This document shows, piece by piece, positions 40,056 through 50,253 of a DNA stretch of 64,000 nucleotides. The notes beneath the pieces are model-generated. The model was not told where the DNA came from. It searched no databases and saw nothing but the letters and a program-made list of their open reading frames with translations. Position numbers and translations under genes: made by a program. The first letter of the stretch is position 1. Every line of letters begins with the position of its first letter. Source of the DNA: Stakelama sediminis (GTDB taxonomy: Bacteria; Pseudomonadota; Alphaproteobacteria; Sphingomonadales; Sphingomonadaceae). The stretch is from contig NZ_JACIJI010000001.1 of the NCBI RefSeq assembly GCF_014199335.1, positions 1,240,001-1,304,000 on the forward strand, given 5' to 3'.

Positions 40056-40943
40056 TTATTGAGCGCCCTCCAGCGGCTCGACATCGACCGAAACCTCCAT
40101 ATGCTGCGCGCCCGAACCCAGCATCACCCCGTCAATGGGGGCGATGTCGGCATAATCGCGGCCGATCGCCATCACTACATGATCGCCCGCCATCCAGATG
40201 CCATTGGTCGGATCGACACCGATCCAGCCATGATCCGGCCCGCACCACAACAATACCCAGGCATGGGTGGCATCCGCGCCGACCAGCCGCTCCTGCCCCG
40301 GCGGCGGCAGCGTGCGCAGATAGCCGGAGACATAGGCGGCCGGCAGTCCCGCCGCGCGCATGCCCGAAATCATGATCTGGGCAAAATCCTGACACACGCC
40401 ACCGCGCTTTGCGAACGCCTCGGCAGGCGGCGTATCCACCAGCGTCGCGGTGGGATCGAAATGAAACTCGCTCTGGATGCGCCGGGCCAGCGCGATGGCG
40501 GCTTCCGGCGCGCCGCGATCGGGCGCCAGTTCCTGCGCGCACCATTGTGCAATCGCCGGGTCCAGCGGAATGCGCGGCGAGGGAAACAGATAGGCGGCGG
40601 GTCCGGCCGGCGACAGATCGCGGCTGTTCAGCGCCATGCGCGCGACATCCGCGAGTGTCGGGTCGTCGGACGACGGTATCGGCACGGGCCGGTCAACGGT
40701 GACGCGCGCCGTGCTCTCGATCGTCAGCGTCCGGGTCGGCTGATCAATGACCAGCCGCAACACATTGGCCAGCCCCGACGGCGCGCGCGCGGGCACGAAA
40801 TGCCCGCCCGGCTCCACCGACAGATGATAGTCCTCCAGCGCCTGCCCCGACCAGGCAATCGGCTTCAGCCGCAGGTTGCAGCGCGCAAACCCGGCAGGCT
40901 CGGCATAGTCGAACCGCGTCACATGGCGGATTGCGTAGTGCAT
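40056..40943 (-). CDS. Transglutaminase-like cysteine peptidase-fold protein
   Basis: 295 aa. The N-terminal bacterial transglutaminase-like domain (YAIRHVTRFDYAEPAGFARCNLRLKP) precedes the papain-like core with Cys in RGGVCQDFAQIMISGMRAAGLPA, His in GADATHAWVLLWCG and Asp in GWIGVDPTNG. This is the standard partner of ATP-grasp/alpha-E proteins. ATG 40943 lies 4 bases after the stop of the ATP-grasp gene and is preferred to TTG 40955. Function of the system is unknown; a peptide-bond-forming or cleaving role is predicted. Confidence 0.9.
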   Translation of the reverse strand: MHYAIRHVTRFDYAEPAGFARCNLRLKPIAWSGQALEDYHLSVEPGGHFVPARAPSGLANVLRLVIDQPTRTLTIESTARVTVDRPVPIPSSDDPTLADVARMALNSRDLSPAGPAAYLFPSPRIPLDPAIAQWCAQELAPDRGAPEAAIALARRIQSEFHFDPTATLVDTPPAEAFAKRGGVCQDFAQIMISGMRAAGLPAAYVSGYLRTLPPPGQERLVGADATHAWVLLWCGPDHGWIGVDPTNGIWMAGDHVVMAIGRDYADIAPIDGVMLGSGAQHMEVSVDVEPLEGAQ

Positions 40944-40947
40944 CGGA

Positions 40948-43434
40948 TCAGGCAAGCGTGAACCCGTCGGCGCGCAACGGTTCCGCGCCCTGCAGGAAAT
41001 AGCGATGCGCGATGGCGTCGGACAGCGCCGCCAGATGCCGGTCCAGCGCGTTCAGCCGGTCGAGATCCAGATCAACGGCGCGCGCGGTCTTCAAAAGCGC
41101 CGACAGTTCCGCGGCAATCGCCTGTTGCGGTTCGTCCAGCCCGTCGTCGGACAGAACCGGCAAAGCATGAAGATGGGCAGCGATCGCCTCCACCTGAAAG
41201 GCGAGCGAGCGCGGATTGCCGGGGTCGAACACCACCAGATCGGCAACCGCCACGCGCGCCATGCCGGTCAGGTAGCGCTGGCGATAGCTGATCTGGCTGT
41301 CGGCGAGATCAAGCAGCGTCGAGAGGTCGTCGGTGGTCGCCTGCGGATCGAGAAAGGCGCGCGCCACCTGCACCACCGCCATGCCGCGCTCGATCCGGCG
41401 GCCCAGATCGTGAAAGCGCCAGGCGTCGGTGCGCGCCATATGCTCACCCGCAAGCCCCGCCAGCGCGGCATAGCGCCGTTGCAGCGTGCCCGCACGGTCG
41501 AGAATGCCGCCCTTGGTCGGGAACGGCGCTTCGAGCAGGCGAACCATGTCGGCGGCCAGCCGCTCGCGCGAGATATCGCCGATCTTACGCGCCTGCGCAT
41601 TGATGTGCCGGACGCTGTTGGTCGTTTCCGATTCAAGCGCGGTGCGCGCAAACGCCAGCAGGTCGGTTCGCCGGGTGGTATCGGGGGCGGTGGCCGCACC
41701 GCTCGACAGGATCAGGCCGATCAGCCGCCGCACCGTCGCCGCCGCCAGCGCCGCACCGGTATCCGCACCGATCGAATTGCCCAGCAAGACACGGATCACC
41801 GACAGCAACGCCTCGCCCCGTTCCAGATAGCGGCCGAGCCAGAACAGATTGTCCGCCACCCGGCTGGGCAGCGTGCCGGGATTGCGGCGCAACCGCACAT
41901 CGTCGGGCGCGGGCAGCAACGTCACCGGCTCCACCGCACTGGCACCGTAGATGCAGACATCGGCGGACCAGCTTCCTTCGCCCATCACCGCCGCGCGCGG
42001 ATCGGGATGGTCGCTGATGCGCGCGAAGCCGCCGGGCAGCACCACCCATTCGCCGTCCGCGCCGCGCGCCGCGAACACCCGCAGCATGAAGGGGCGCGGT
42101 ACCAGAGCGCCCCCGCTGACCACCGGCGTAGTCGACAGCCGGACGATCTCCTGCCCGACATAATCCTCCGGGCGGCGCTCCATATCGGCGAGCAGGGCGG
42201 CACGCTGCGCCGTGTCCAGCGCGGCACCCAGCATCGCCGCCCCGCCCGGCAGGCCCAGCGGCGAAGCGCCGAAGGCGGGCGCGATCACCAGCCGGTCGAG
42301 ATTGTCGCGCACATAGGCGCATTCCGCCGGCTGTCCGCACCACCAGGTCGCGATATTGGGAAGCTTCAGCTCCTCCCCCGTCAGGCGCAGCGCCAGCTTA
42401 GGCAGAAATGCAGCGAAGGCGTTCGATTCGATCGCGCCTGCGCCGGGCGCGTTCGACACCACGACATTGCCCGCCGCCATCGCATCGGCCAGCCCCGGCA
42501 CGCCGATGGCGGACGTCGAATCGAACGCCAGCGGGTCGAGCAGGCGCGGATCGAGTCGCCGCCACAGCGCGTCGATCCGCTTCATCCCCGCGATGGTGCG
42601 GACATAGACATGGTCGTCCAGCACCGCCAGATCGGCACCCTCGACCAGCAACAGGCCCAGATAGCGCGCCAGATGCGCCTGTTCGGCGTAGCTGGGATTA
42701 TAGCGTCCGGCGGTCAGCAGGGCGATCCGCGGATCGGCGCGACGGCACACCGCCGCCATCCCGTCGCGCAGCGCCGCGAAGAAAGGCGCATGACGCTCGA
42801 TATTGAGGCGCGTCTGCAGGCCGCCCAGCGCGCGCGCGACCGCGATGCGGTTTTCCAGCGCATAGCCCGCCCCGACCGGCGCACGCATATGGTCGGCCAG
42901 CACCCGCCATTCGCCGTCCGGCCCACGGCACAGATCGGCGGCGAAGAATTGCACCTGATACCCGCCGGGCGGGTCGATATGTACCATCGGGCGCAGAAAA
43001 TAGGGGCTGCCGGTGACCAGCGCGGCGGGCAGATAGCCCTGCTCGACCAGCCGGGCGGGGCCGTACAGATCGCTGAGCACCGTTTCCATCAGCTCGGCAC
43101 GCTGAACGATGCCTTCGGCGATACCGTGCCAGCCCGCTTCATCGAGCATCAGCGGAATCGGCGATAACGGCCAGGGCCGTTCCTCGCTCTCGCCGGGAAT
43201 GCGAAAGCCGGTGCCGATATCATCGGCCTGTCGCTGCGCACGTTCGGCGGCGTGATCCAGCGCGTCGCCCGAATGCGTCGCCAGTTCTTCGAACATCGCG
43301 CGCCAGGCAGCCTGCTCCGCCTGTCCACCAACCGCCAGAATGTCGCCCGAAGGAGCGTGGGCGCGATACTCCGCAATCCAGCGATCGGCGATCGTCGCGG
43401 CGTCGAACAGCCCGGTTTCTGCCCGGCTAGCCAA
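40948..43434 (-). CDS. Circularly permuted ATP-grasp protein fused to alpha-E domain
   Basis: 828 aa. Residues 1 to about 475 are a circularly permuted ATP-grasp domain ([72 protein letters not shown]). From about residue 520 the alpha-helical alpha-E domain starts with [18 protein letters not shown] and carries [20 protein letters not shown]. In many bacteria these are two genes beside a transglutaminase; here they are one. Family literature predicts ATP-dependent peptide synthesis or modification. The start is a TTG; no in-frame ATG lies before the conserved region. Confidence 0.9.
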   Translation of the reverse strand: MASRAETGLFDAATIADRWIAEYRAHAPSGDILAVGGQAEQAAWRAMFEELATHSGDALDHAAERAQRQADDIGTGFRIPGESEERPWPLSPIPLMLDEAGWHGIAEGIVQRAELMETVLSDLYGPARLVEQGYLPAALVTGSPYFLRPMVHIDPPGGYQVQFFAADLCRGPDGEWRVLADHMRAPVGAGYALENRIAVARALGGLQTRLNIERHAPFFAALRDGMAAVCRRADPRIALLTAGRYNPSYAEQAHLARYLGLLLVEGADLAVLDDHVYVRTIAGMKRIDALWRRLDPRLLDPLAFDSTSAIGVPGLADAMAAGNVVVSNAPGAGAIESNAFAAFLPKLALRLTGEELKLPNIATWWCGQPAECAYVRDNLDRLVIAPAFGASPLGLPGGAAMLGAALDTAQRAALLADMERRPEDYVGQEIVRLSTTPVVSGGALVPRPFMLRVFAARGADGEWVVLPGGFARISDHPDPRAAVMGEGSWSADVCIYGASAVEPVTLLPAPDDVRLRRNPGTLPSRVADNLFWLGRYLERGEALLSVIRVLLGNSIGADTGAALAAATVRRLIGLILSSGAATAPDTTRRTDLLAFARTALESETTNSVRHINAQARKIGDISRERLAADMVRLLEAPFPTKGGILDRAGTLQRRYAALAGLAGEHMARTDAWRFHDLGRRIERGMAVVQVARAFLDPQATTDDLSTLLDLADSQISYRQRYLTGMARVAVADLVVFDPGNPRSLAFQVEAIAAHLHALPVLSDDGLDEPQQAIAAELSALLKTARAVDLDLDRLNALDRHLAALSDAIAHRYFLQGAEPLRADGFTLA

Positions 43435-43590
43435 CCGATGTCCCAGTCATGGCGATTTCATCCGGCATCATGCGCGCGACTGTCACCACATTCGAACCAG
43501 CCGCGCAATACAGATTATCGCCGTCCGCACCCGGCCATTCGGGGACAAGCGGATGCTCGACTTGACGCCGGGGAGGCCGTACATGCTGGC

Positions 43591-44175
43591 ATGATGACGA
43601 ACGACGACCCTTTTGCCCTGTTCGACCAGTGGTTTGGCGAGGCCCGTGCCAGCGAGCCCAATGATTCGAACGCCATGGCGCTGGCAACCGCCGATGCCCG
43701 CGGCCATCCATCGGTGCGCATGGTGTTGCTGAAGGGGCACGGACCCGACGGTTTCGTATTCTATACCAACCAGCATAGCCGCAAGGCAGGCGAGCTTTCC
43801 GCCAATCCGCATGTCGCCCTGCTCTTCCACTGGAAGTCGCTCAGGCGGCAAATTCGCATCGAAGGACCGGTCGCACCGGTATCGGCGGCTGAATCGGACG
43901 CGTATTTCGCGTCGCGCAGCCGCGATTCGCAGCTTGGCGCCTGGGCATCCGACCAGTCGCAGCCGCTCGACAGCCGCGCCACTTTCGAAGCACGGTTCGA
44001 GGAGGTGCGCAAGCGCTTCGACGGCAGCGAGGTTCCCCGCCCGCCGCACTGGGGCGGCTATCGCGTGACGCCGGAGCGCATCGAATTCTGGCAGGACCGG
44101 CCCCATCGCCTGCACGAACGCCATGTCTATACCCGCACCGGCACCGGCTGGAGCGAAGGCATGCTCTACCCGTGA
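43591..44175 (+). CDS. pdxH: Pyridoxamine 5'-phosphate oxidase
   Basis: 194 aa. FMN enzyme making pyridoxal 5'-phosphate from the pyridoxine or pyridoxamine phosphates. Family stretches are [67 protein letters not shown] and the C-terminal [16 protein letters not shown]. Two tandem ATGs (43591, 43594) are possible starts with GGGGAGG upstream. Its TGA overlaps the GTG of the cation-efflux gene. Confidence 0.95.
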   Translation: MMTNDDPFALFDQWFGEARASEPNDSNAMALATADARGHPSVRMVLLKGHGPDGFVFYTNQHSRKAGELSANPHVALLFHWKSLRRQIRIEGPVAPVSAAESDAYFASRSRDSQLGAWASDQSQPLDSRATFEARFEEVRKRFDGSEVPRPPHWGGYRVTPERIEFWQDRPHRLHERHVYTRTGTGWSEGMLYP

Positions 44176-45122
44176 ACGCACAGGCCGCCACGCTGAAACG
44201 CCGCGCCGCGACGGCCAGCGTCGCGACCGCGCTGTTTCTGGGCATATTGAAAGCGGTGGCGGCGTGGAAAACCGGCTCGATCGCGATGCTCGCCTCGCTC
44301 GCCGACAGCGGGCTGGACCTGGTCGCCTCGCTGGTCACGCTGTTCGGAGTTCATGTCGCGTCCCAGCCCGCCGACGACGATCACCGCTTCGGCCATGGCA
44401 AGGCGGAGGCGCTGGCCGCGCTGTTTCAGGTGATGATCATCACCGGATCGGCCATCTTCATCCTGATCCGCGCGGTGCAGCGATTCAGCGAGGGCGCGGT
44501 CAGCGCGGACGCGGAATATGGCATCGCGGTTTCGGTGATCGCCATTGTCGTGACGCTCGCGCTCACCCGCTATCAGGCCTATGTGCTCAGCCGCACCACC
44601 TCGCTGGCGATCGGCACCGACAACCTGCATTACAAATCCGACCTGTTCCTCAACCTGTCGGTGATCCTGGCGCTGGTGCTCGAACAATATGCCGGGCTGA
44701 CGGGTGCCGATCCGGTGCTCGGCATCGCCATCGCGCTGTGGCTGCTCTACGGCGCATGGAGCGCGTCGGTGCACGCCATCAACGAGCTGATGGACCGCGA
44801 ATGGCCGGAGGAAAAGCGCCGCCATTTCATCGAGGTCGCCAGCCGCCATCCCGAGCTGAAGGGGATGCACGATCTGCGCACGCGGACCAGCGGCGACCGC
44901 GACTTCGTCCAGTTCCATATCTGGGTCGCCCCCCATGCCACGGTGCGCGAGGCGCATGACATCATGGATTCGATCGAGGCCTTGCTGGCAAAGGAATTTC
45001 CCGAAACCGAAGTGCTGATCCATGTCGACCCCGAAGGGCTGGTCGATGAAGGCGCGCGTTTCGCCAAAGTCGATGAGGTCACCGCACTGGACGACGAACA
45101 CGGCGAAGCCAAACCCGCATGA
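44172..45122 (+). CDS. Cation diffusion facilitator (FieF-like)
   Basis: 316 aa. Six membrane helices in the N-terminal two-thirds with metal-site acidic residues in [16 protein letters not shown] and the histidine-rich junction [19 protein letters not shown]; the second site is seen in [16 protein letters not shown]. The cytoplasmic C-terminal domain ([20 protein letters not shown]) binds regulatory metal. These features place it nearest FieF, which exports ferrous iron or zinc by proton antiport. GTG start overlaps pdxH; its stop overlaps phzF-like start. Confidence 0.93.
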   Translation: MNAQAATLKRRAATASVATALFLGILKAVAAWKTGSIAMLASLADSGLDLVASLVTLFGVHVASQPADDDHRFGHGKAEALAALFQVMIITGSAIFILIRAVQRFSEGAVSADAEYGIAVSVIAIVVTLALTRYQAYVLSRTTSLAIGTDNLHYKSDLFLNLSVILALVLEQYAGLTGADPVLGIAIALWLLYGAWSASVHAINELMDREWPEEKRRHFIEVASRHPELKGMHDLRTRTSGDRDFVQFHIWVAPHATVREAHDIMDSIEALLAKEFPETEVLIHVDPEGLVDEGARFAKVDEVTALDDEHGEAKPA

Positions 45123-45922
45123 CCCCCCTGCCGCTCTATCAGATCGATGCCTTTGCCGACCGGCCGTTCACCGGTAATCCGGCCGCCGTCGTACCGCTCG
45201 ACCACTGGCTTGACGACCATCTGCTCCAGCAGATCGCGATGGAGAATAATCTGTCGGAAACGGCCTTTCTGGTCCCCGACAAAAGCGCGAAGGCGGACTA
45301 TGAGCTGCGCTGGTTCACGCCGACCACCGAGGTCCGACTGTGCGGCCATGCCACGCTGGCAAGCGGCCATTATGTGCTGGGAAGCGATGCCGCGCTGTCC
45401 GAAGTCCGTTTCCGCACGCGCCAGTCGGGCGTTCTTACCGTCGCGCGGAGCGAGACCGGCTATACCATGTCGCTACCCGCATGGGAGGCGACCCGCGCGG
45501 CGATGCCGGGCACGGTCGCGGCGCTGGGGCTCGACCATGCGGTCGAATCGCTGCGCCACGCCGCATCGGGCTATACGCTGATCATCGTCGACCGCGAGTC
45601 GGAGGTACGCAACCTGCGCCCCGATTTCCGCGCGCTCGGCGAGCTTGACGATGTCGTGGTGATCGTCAGCGCGCAGGGAAGCGCCGCCGATGTGGTCAGC
45701 CGCGCCTTTGCCTGCGGTGCGGGGATCGACGAAGACCCGGTAACCGGCTCCGCCCATGCGGTCCTCACCCCCTATTGGACGGCAAAGCTGGGGCGCGAGC
45801 ACTTCACCGCCTATCAGGCAAGCGCGCGCGGCGGCTGGCTGGGCTGCACGCTCGACGGCGACCGGGTGATTCTGGAAGGGCGCTGCGTCACCGTGATCGA
45901 GGGGTCGCTGCTGCTGGCATAG
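45119..45922 (+). CDS. PhzF-family isomerase/epimerase
   Basis: 267 aa. Starts PLYQIDAFADRPFTGNPAAVVPL, with the catalytic glutamate in MEMNLSETAFL-like MENNLSETAFLVPD, then WFTPTTEVRLCGHATLASGHYV and the second-half GIDEDPVTGSAHAVLTPYW. All standard for the PhzF/YddE diaminopimelate-epimerase-like fold. The substrate is unknown; no phenazine genes are present. Last gene of the pdxH-CDF-phzF run, overlapping the CDF stop by ATGA. Confidence 0.92.
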   Translation: MTPLPLYQIDAFADRPFTGNPAAVVPLDHWLDDHLLQQIAMENNLSETAFLVPDKSAKADYELRWFTPTTEVRLCGHATLASGHYVLGSDAALSEVRFRTRQSGVLTVARSETGYTMSLPAWEATRAAMPGTVAALGLDHAVESLRHAASGYTLIIVDRESEVRNLRPDFRALGELDDVVVIVSAQGSAADVVSRAFACGAGIDEDPVTGSAHAVLTPYWTAKLGREHFTAYQASARGGWLGCTLDGDRVILEGRCVTVIEGSLLLA

Positions 45923-45933
45923 ACGGGCGACCG

Positions 45934-47307
45934 TCACACCATCGACAGATGGCTTGGCTGCGGCGATGCGTGGCTTCCCGCCAGCGCCGATTCAATGGCA
46001 TCGACGGCACTGGCGGCACCGTTCTGGGCGCGCAATTCCGCGCCCAGAATGACCGCACGGCGTTCCACGTCGGGATTTTCCAGCAATGCCGTCACCACCG
46101 GCGCGGCATTCGCGGCGCTGTAGCGCTTCCATGACAGCACCCGGCCGATACCCAGCCGTTCCAGACGCGCGCCATTGTCGCGCTGATCGGCCAGCCGCGG
46201 AACGATCAGTTGCGGGCGGGCGGCCCTGAGCGCCTGCCCGGTGGTGCCGATGCCGCCATGATGGACGATCGCCGCCGCACGCGGAAAGATCAGCGAGTGC
46301 GGCGCATAGGCGATGGAGCAAATGCCCTTGTCCTTCGGCGCGGGAATATCGCTTCCCAGCAGCAGCGCGCGCATGCCCAGCCGTCGTGCCAGCGCAATGC
46401 TTTCTCCATAGAATTTTTCCGGTGCTCCGGTGACGAGGCTGCCCAGCGTGAATACCAGCGGTGCGGGCCCGGCGGACAGAAACGCCTCCACCTCACGGCT
46501 CAGCGCCGTTTCGCAGGTGCCGTCGAACGCGGGAAAGCCGGTATGCACGAAATTGGCCGGAAAATCGGGCTGGGAGGGCGCGAGAAATGCCGGATACAGG
46601 CCGAGCCGCAGCATCGGCTCCACTTCCTGATCCAGAATGGGGGTCGATCGCTGCGGGGCCAGCCCGTTCTCCCGGCGAATGCGATTGATCGGTCGTCCGT
46701 ATCGCCGCCGCATTTCGGTGCGGATCACGCCGAAACAGGTGCGGTTCCAGACGCGGGTCCAGCGATTGCCGCCCTGTGTCGCGATCGTTCCGAATTTCTG
46801 CCCGATCGGCGGGTCGTAGGCCGAAAAGAGCGTCATCGGCTGCAACAGCGCCGGGATCAGCGGAATGTCGAGGATTTCGGCAACCAGCGGTGCCGCGAGC
46901 GCAAACAGGCTGGCGACGATGAGGTCGGCATCGGCACACGCCCTTTTCAGCGGCAAGAGGCTCGCTTCCATGGCCGGAATGGCGATATCGCGGATCATGA
47001 AGTCCTGATCCTCGACAATCTTTCGTACCGCTTCGGCTTCGGTCAGTCCCATCGCCTGCCAGATTTCGTCGAAGGCGGGCATGATGGCGACACCATCCAG
47101 CCCTGCACTACGCACCATGTCCAGATGGCTGGCGGGAACGCACAAAAGCACATCGAAACCGCGGGCTTTGAGGATTTTTCCAATCGCGACGAAGGGAAAC
47201 ACGTCGCCAAGGCTGCCGATGGTTGCCAGTACGACTTTGCCTCGGGACCGTGCAACGGGCAGCTTGCGTAGCGGAAATGCCGGCGCATGATCATCGGTGG
47301 TATACAT
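45934..47307 (-). CDS. UGT-type glycosyltransferase (GT1 family)
   Basis: 457 aa. N-terminal acceptor domain begins KVVLATIGSLGDVFPFVAIGKILKARG. The donor-binding C-terminal domain contains FTLGSLVTGAPEKFYGESIALA and the UGT signature AYAPHSLIFPRAAAIVHHGGIGTTGQALRAARPQLIVP, followed by DQRDNGARLERLGIG. Such enzymes attach a sugar from a nucleotide donor to lipids or small hydrophobic acceptors; in sphingomonads carotenoid or lipid glycosylation is conceivable. Acceptor unknown. Convergent with the PhzF gene, 11 bases apart. Confidence 0.9.
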   Translation of the reverse strand: MYTTDDHAPAFPLRKLPVARSRGKVVLATIGSLGDVFPFVAIGKILKARGFDVLLCVPASHLDMVRSAGLDGVAIMPAFDEIWQAMGLTEAEAVRKIVEDQDFMIRDIAIPAMEASLLPLKRACADADLIVASLFALAAPLVAEILDIPLIPALLQPMTLFSAYDPPIGQKFGTIATQGGNRWTRVWNRTCFGVIRTEMRRRYGRPINRIRRENGLAPQRSTPILDQEVEPMLRLGLYPAFLAPSQPDFPANFVHTGFPAFDGTCETALSREVEAFLSAGPAPLVFTLGSLVTGAPEKFYGESIALARRLGMRALLLGSDIPAPKDKGICSIAYAPHSLIFPRAAAIVHHGGIGTTGQALRAARPQLIVPRLADQRDNGARLERLGIGRVLSWKRYSAANAAPVVTALLENPDVERRAVILGAELRAQNGAASAVDAIESALAGSHASPQPSHLSMV

Positions 47308-47379
47308 CAATCCTATGACGACACCGCAGGCGCGAACCGCAGTTCATCGCGGCAAATCATCGCTTCGCAGCCGCGCCGC

Positions 47380-47994
47380 CTAGGCGTCGTCGCACCGCCA
47401 GGTCACCACACGATACAGATAGGTGAGCACCAGCACCGACAGGACGATGGCGGCAAGCGGATCGAGCCATGCCACGATACGGTCATGAAATCCCTGAAGA
47501 TAATATCCGGCCATGGTCAGCAACGTCACCCACAGCGCGGTTCCGACCGTCACGAAAAGGACGAAGCGCGGCACCCGCATCGCGGCGAACCCGGCTGGAA
47601 TGCAGATCAGCGTGCCGACGGGTGGAAACAGCCTTCCGAACAGCACCACGCTGCGCGAGTGCGTGTCGAAATAGCGGTTCAGGCGCTCCAGATCGCGCGG
47701 ACGGATGGTCAGCCAGCGACCGTGCCGTCCCACCCAGCGTTTCAGCCGTACATAGCCGATCCGCCGGGCCACGCCGTACCAGAACACCGCCCCGGCCAGC
47801 GATCCGATGGTCCCCGCCGCGATGACACCGATCAGGTTCAGCCTGCCCTGTCCGGCACTATATCCGGCAGAGGACAGGATCAGTTCGGAGGAAAAGACCG
47901 GAAACAGGCTTTCCAGAAACATCATGATCGCGATGCCCAAATAGCCTGCCTTGCCCATCAGATCGATGAAAGTCTGAAACATTGATTCGGCCAT
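47380..47994 (-). CDS. DedA-family membrane protein
   Basis: 204 aa with about five membrane segments. DedA hallmarks: YLGIAIMMFLESLFPVFSSELIL, AGTIGSLAGAVFWYGVARRIG, and FGRLFPPVGTLICIPAGFAAM. Family members act in membrane homeostasis; some recycle undecaprenyl phosphate or flip phosphatidylethanolamine. ATG 47994 gives MAESMFQTF; MFQTF at 47982 is an alternative. The frame continues 69 codons further upstream, but that stretch has no recognisable protein sequence and runs through a hairpin. Confidence 0.9.
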   Translation of the reverse strand: MAESMFQTFIDLMGKAGYLGIAIMMFLESLFPVFSSELILSSAGYSAGQGRLNLIGVIAAGTIGSLAGAVFWYGVARRIGYVRLKRWVGRHGRWLTIRPRDLERLNRYFDTHSRSVVLFGRLFPPVGTLICIPAGFAAMRVPRFVLFVTVGTALWVTLLTMAGYYLQGFHDRIVAWLDPLAAIVLSVLVLTYLYRVVTWRCDDA

Positions 47995-48387
47995 TATGTG
48001 CGATGCGGCATCGCACGGGTTGCGTGGAACAAGAACGATGGGCGGTAGGCCGCCGTCGCGAGCATGGTCAAGCGTTCTAACCCCGCCGCCGCGGTCAAAA
48101 GAGTCGATTCCCGAGGCCTCAGAGCCGGGTCCGGAACGTCGGCTCATCGCAGACCCTGCCCGTATCACCCGCGCAATGGCCCGTCGGCGGCATATGTTCA
48201 TCCGGCCGTAATGTTCCCCCCCACACCCCCGTCCGCCTTAGTATTCACGGGGTCTTTTGGCCCATGCGTTTTTTGAAGCACGACGGACCCGGTCGCGACA
48301 GCCGGAGACGCCATTTCGGCGTCGGTGAAGCGGACAGGAAGCTGCAATCAGGCAGCGCGGGTCGGTCGAGTCTGGAGGAGCTACGCG
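47995..48387. other. Non-coding divergent region between dedA and the OmpA-like gene
   Basis: 393 bases without a supported gene. A perfect 8-bp hairpin GTGCGATG-CGG-CATCGCAC (47998-48016) lies in the dedA leader just upstream of its start. A GACGCC-ATTTC-GGCGTC hairpin (about 48308-48324) lies in the leader of the OmpA-like gene. Both promoters must be here, but I see no convincing -35/-10 pair. No known riboswitch was recognised. Confidence 0.6.
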
Positions 48388-49323
48388 ATGAGTCTTATTT
48401 CCAAAAGTTCGAAATATTGCCTGATGTTCACCCTGCTGGCCGCGCCCGCCATCGGCAGCGTATCCGCACAGCAGGCCGATCCTGCGCTACAGACGGATTC
48501 CTCTTCGCTGAAGCCGCCGGCCGACAGCGAAGCGACTGTTTACGGTCAGGTGCCGAGCGACATCTCCGACATGCCCGAAGGGCCGGAGGTCGACGGCATC
48601 ATCTCCGCGCGCAACGGCAATCAGGTGCAGATCACGACCCCCGACGGCACGCAAAAGGCGGTCAATATCGGGGACGCCACCGAAATCAAATCGAGCGGCG
48701 GCTTTCTGGGCCTCGCCAAGCACAAGCTGGCTTCAGACGCGCTGCTCAACGGTCTGCCGGTGGAGGTGAAAACGGTTGAATGGGGTCAGCAGGGCCTGAT
48801 CGCCAGCCAGATCAAGCTCAAGACCAAGGATTACAAGACCGCCGCGATGATCCGCAACGGCACCGATCAGCGCTTTGCCCAGCAGGGTGCGGCGATTCAG
48901 CAGAACGCCTCCGACACCGAAGCGCTGCGCGGCCGGTTCGGCGATCTGGACCAGTATAATGTCAAGGCGACGACCAATGTGAATTTCGACACCGGCAAGG
49001 CGGTGCTGTCGTCCGAGGCGAAGCAGGAGCTGTGCTCCACCGCCAGTCAGGCACAGGGCATGGACAACGCGCTGTTGCTGGTCGTCGGTTATACCGATTC
49101 CACCGGCAGCCAGGAACTGAACCAGAAGCTGAGCGAAAAGCGCGCCAGCCGCGTCGTCAATTACCTGCAACAGACCTGCGGCTGGAAACCCTATCGCATG
49201 CTGACGCCGACCGGCATGGCCGAGGCCGATCCCGTGGCCAGCAATGCCACCGCCAGCGGCAAGGCCCAGAACCGCCGCGTTTCGGTGAACGTGCTCGTCA
49301 GCAAGGGACTGGACGGCATGTAA
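48388..49323 (+). CDS. OmpA-family outer-membrane/periplasmic protein
   Basis: 311 aa. The N-terminus is a signal peptide (YCLMFTLLAAPAIGSVSAQQ). The middle region (about 70-180) has repeated beta segments with ISARNGNQVQITTPDGTQKAVNIG, resembling a DUF5666-like small beta domain. The C-terminal OmpA/Pal peptidoglycan-binding domain contains VNFDTGKAVLSSEAKQELCS, GYTDSTGSQELNQKLSEKRA and GKAQNRRVSVNVLV. ATG 48388 is supported by GGAGGAG 8 bases upstream. There is no beta-barrel, so it probably tethers to peptidoglycan from the periplasm. Confidence 0.9.
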   Translation: MSLISKSSKYCLMFTLLAAPAIGSVSAQQADPALQTDSSSLKPPADSEATVYGQVPSDISDMPEGPEVDGIISARNGNQVQITTPDGTQKAVNIGDATEIKSSGGFLGLAKHKLASDALLNGLPVEVKTVEWGQQGLIASQIKLKTKDYKTAAMIRNGTDQRFAQQGAAIQQNASDTEALRGRFGDLDQYNVKATTNVNFDTGKAVLSSEAKQELCSTASQAQGMDNALLLVVGYTDSTGSQELNQKLSEKRASRVVNYLQQTCGWKPYRMLTPTGMAEADPVASNATASGKAQNRRVSVNVLVSKGLDGM

Positions 49324-49329
49324 GCGATA

Positions 49330-49374
49330 CGGGGCGGGTCGGCGCAATCGGCCGCACCCGCCCCGATCAATTTC
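49330..49374 (+). terminator. Probable terminator of the OmpA-like gene
   Basis: CGGGGCGGGT (49330-49339) pairs perfectly with ACCCGCCCCG (49356-49365) around a loop that itself folds (CGGC/GCCG). A short ATCAATTT follows instead of a clean T-run. Positioned 6 bases after the stop codon. Confidence 0.65.
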
Positions 49375-49460
49375 CCCCGCCCGGTTACCCGCGGTTTATT
49401 GCCGTCGGGCGGCCGGGCATTCGCACAGGCCGGTGCCGCAATCCGGCTGACCCTGATCGG

Positions 49461-50243
49461 TTATTCGATATAGACCCCGGCCACGCGCCAGTTGCCGTCT
49501 TCGCGATCCAGCGAGAGGGTTACGACAGCATCGGGCCTGTTCGCATAATCGATTTTGAATTTCAGCACGGTATAGCCGTGGGGCGGGGCAGGCATATCGT
49601 CCGCGCTGAGCAGCGTACGCGACTGCATTGCGCCGAGCGGTACGCGTGCCCGTTCCGACGCCTTCGTCCATGCCTGAAGCGTGTTGTGCTTTTGAAACGA
49701 GGCGGTGGTTTGCGCATAGCTCGCCTTCCAGTCGCCCCGATCGAGCAGTTCGAGCCAGTGGCGCGCCATGGCCAGCGCCTGCGGATTGACGGTCGTGGCG
49801 GCAGCGGTGGGGGTCGCCGTCGGCGCGGAACCGCTCTGCGGCAAGGCGGCCAGCGCCAGAAATCCAAGAACGAATGTCATACAAAGCCCTCCGATAATGA
49901 TCGGGAAACGGCGTCTGCCCTTTCCCGCGCCGCGGATCGGCGTGGCTTGGTGATCGGCGGTCGGGGCGCCCGCGTCTTCCCCCAATTGTTTGTCCCCAAA
50001 GGATTCGGGGGTCGGCGGCATCGCATTGCCCTGTTCGGCCTCAAGCAGCAGGCGCGCCGCCTCGCGACTGCTCGACACCATCATCTTGCGCCGCGCGCCG
50101 CGCAGTCGTTCGTTGATCGTATGCACCGAAAGACCCAGCCGACGCGCCGTCGACTTCGCGTCATAGCCGCGCACGATCAGGCGCAGCGTCTGCTTCTCCT
50201 TCTCGCTAAGCGCGCCGACACCCTGTTCGTTCGGTGTGTTCAT
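49461..50243 (-). CDS. Membrane-anchored LuxR-type regulator with DUF4019 domain
   Basis: 260 aa. N-terminal LuxR/GerE helix-turn-helix at residues about 10-65 (LSEKEKQTLRLIVRGYDAKSTARRLGLSVHTINERLRGARRKM). A basic stretch (GAGKGRRRF) leads to one membrane segment (PIIIGGLCMTFVLGFLALAAL), and the C-terminal about 110 residues form a DUF4019 domain outside the cytoplasm (ARHWLELLDRGDWKASYAQT, GYTVLKFKIDYANR). This ToxR-like layout suggests a one-component sensor that regulates from the membrane. ATG 50243 lies 11 bases from the mobile element at 50254, which must carry or have replaced its promoter. Confidence 0.85.
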   Translation of the reverse strand: MNTPNEQGVGALSEKEKQTLRLIVRGYDAKSTARRLGLSVHTINERLRGARRKMMVSSSREAARLLLEAEQGNAMPPTPESFGDKQLGEDAGAPTADHQATPIRGAGKGRRRFPIIIGGLCMTFVLGFLALAALPQSGSAPTATPTAAATTVNPQALAMARHWLELLDRGDWKASYAQTTASFQKHNTLQAWTKASERARVPLGAMQSRTLLSADDMPAPPHGYTVLKFKIDYANRPDAVVTLSLDREDGNWRVAGVYIE

Positions 50244-50253
50244 ACCGCCGAAG

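Noticed and set aside
47995..48201. Upstream extension of the DedA-type gene by 69 codons
   Set aside because: Arginine- and glycine-rich sequence without hydrophobic or family character; DedA proteins start close to the first membrane helix.
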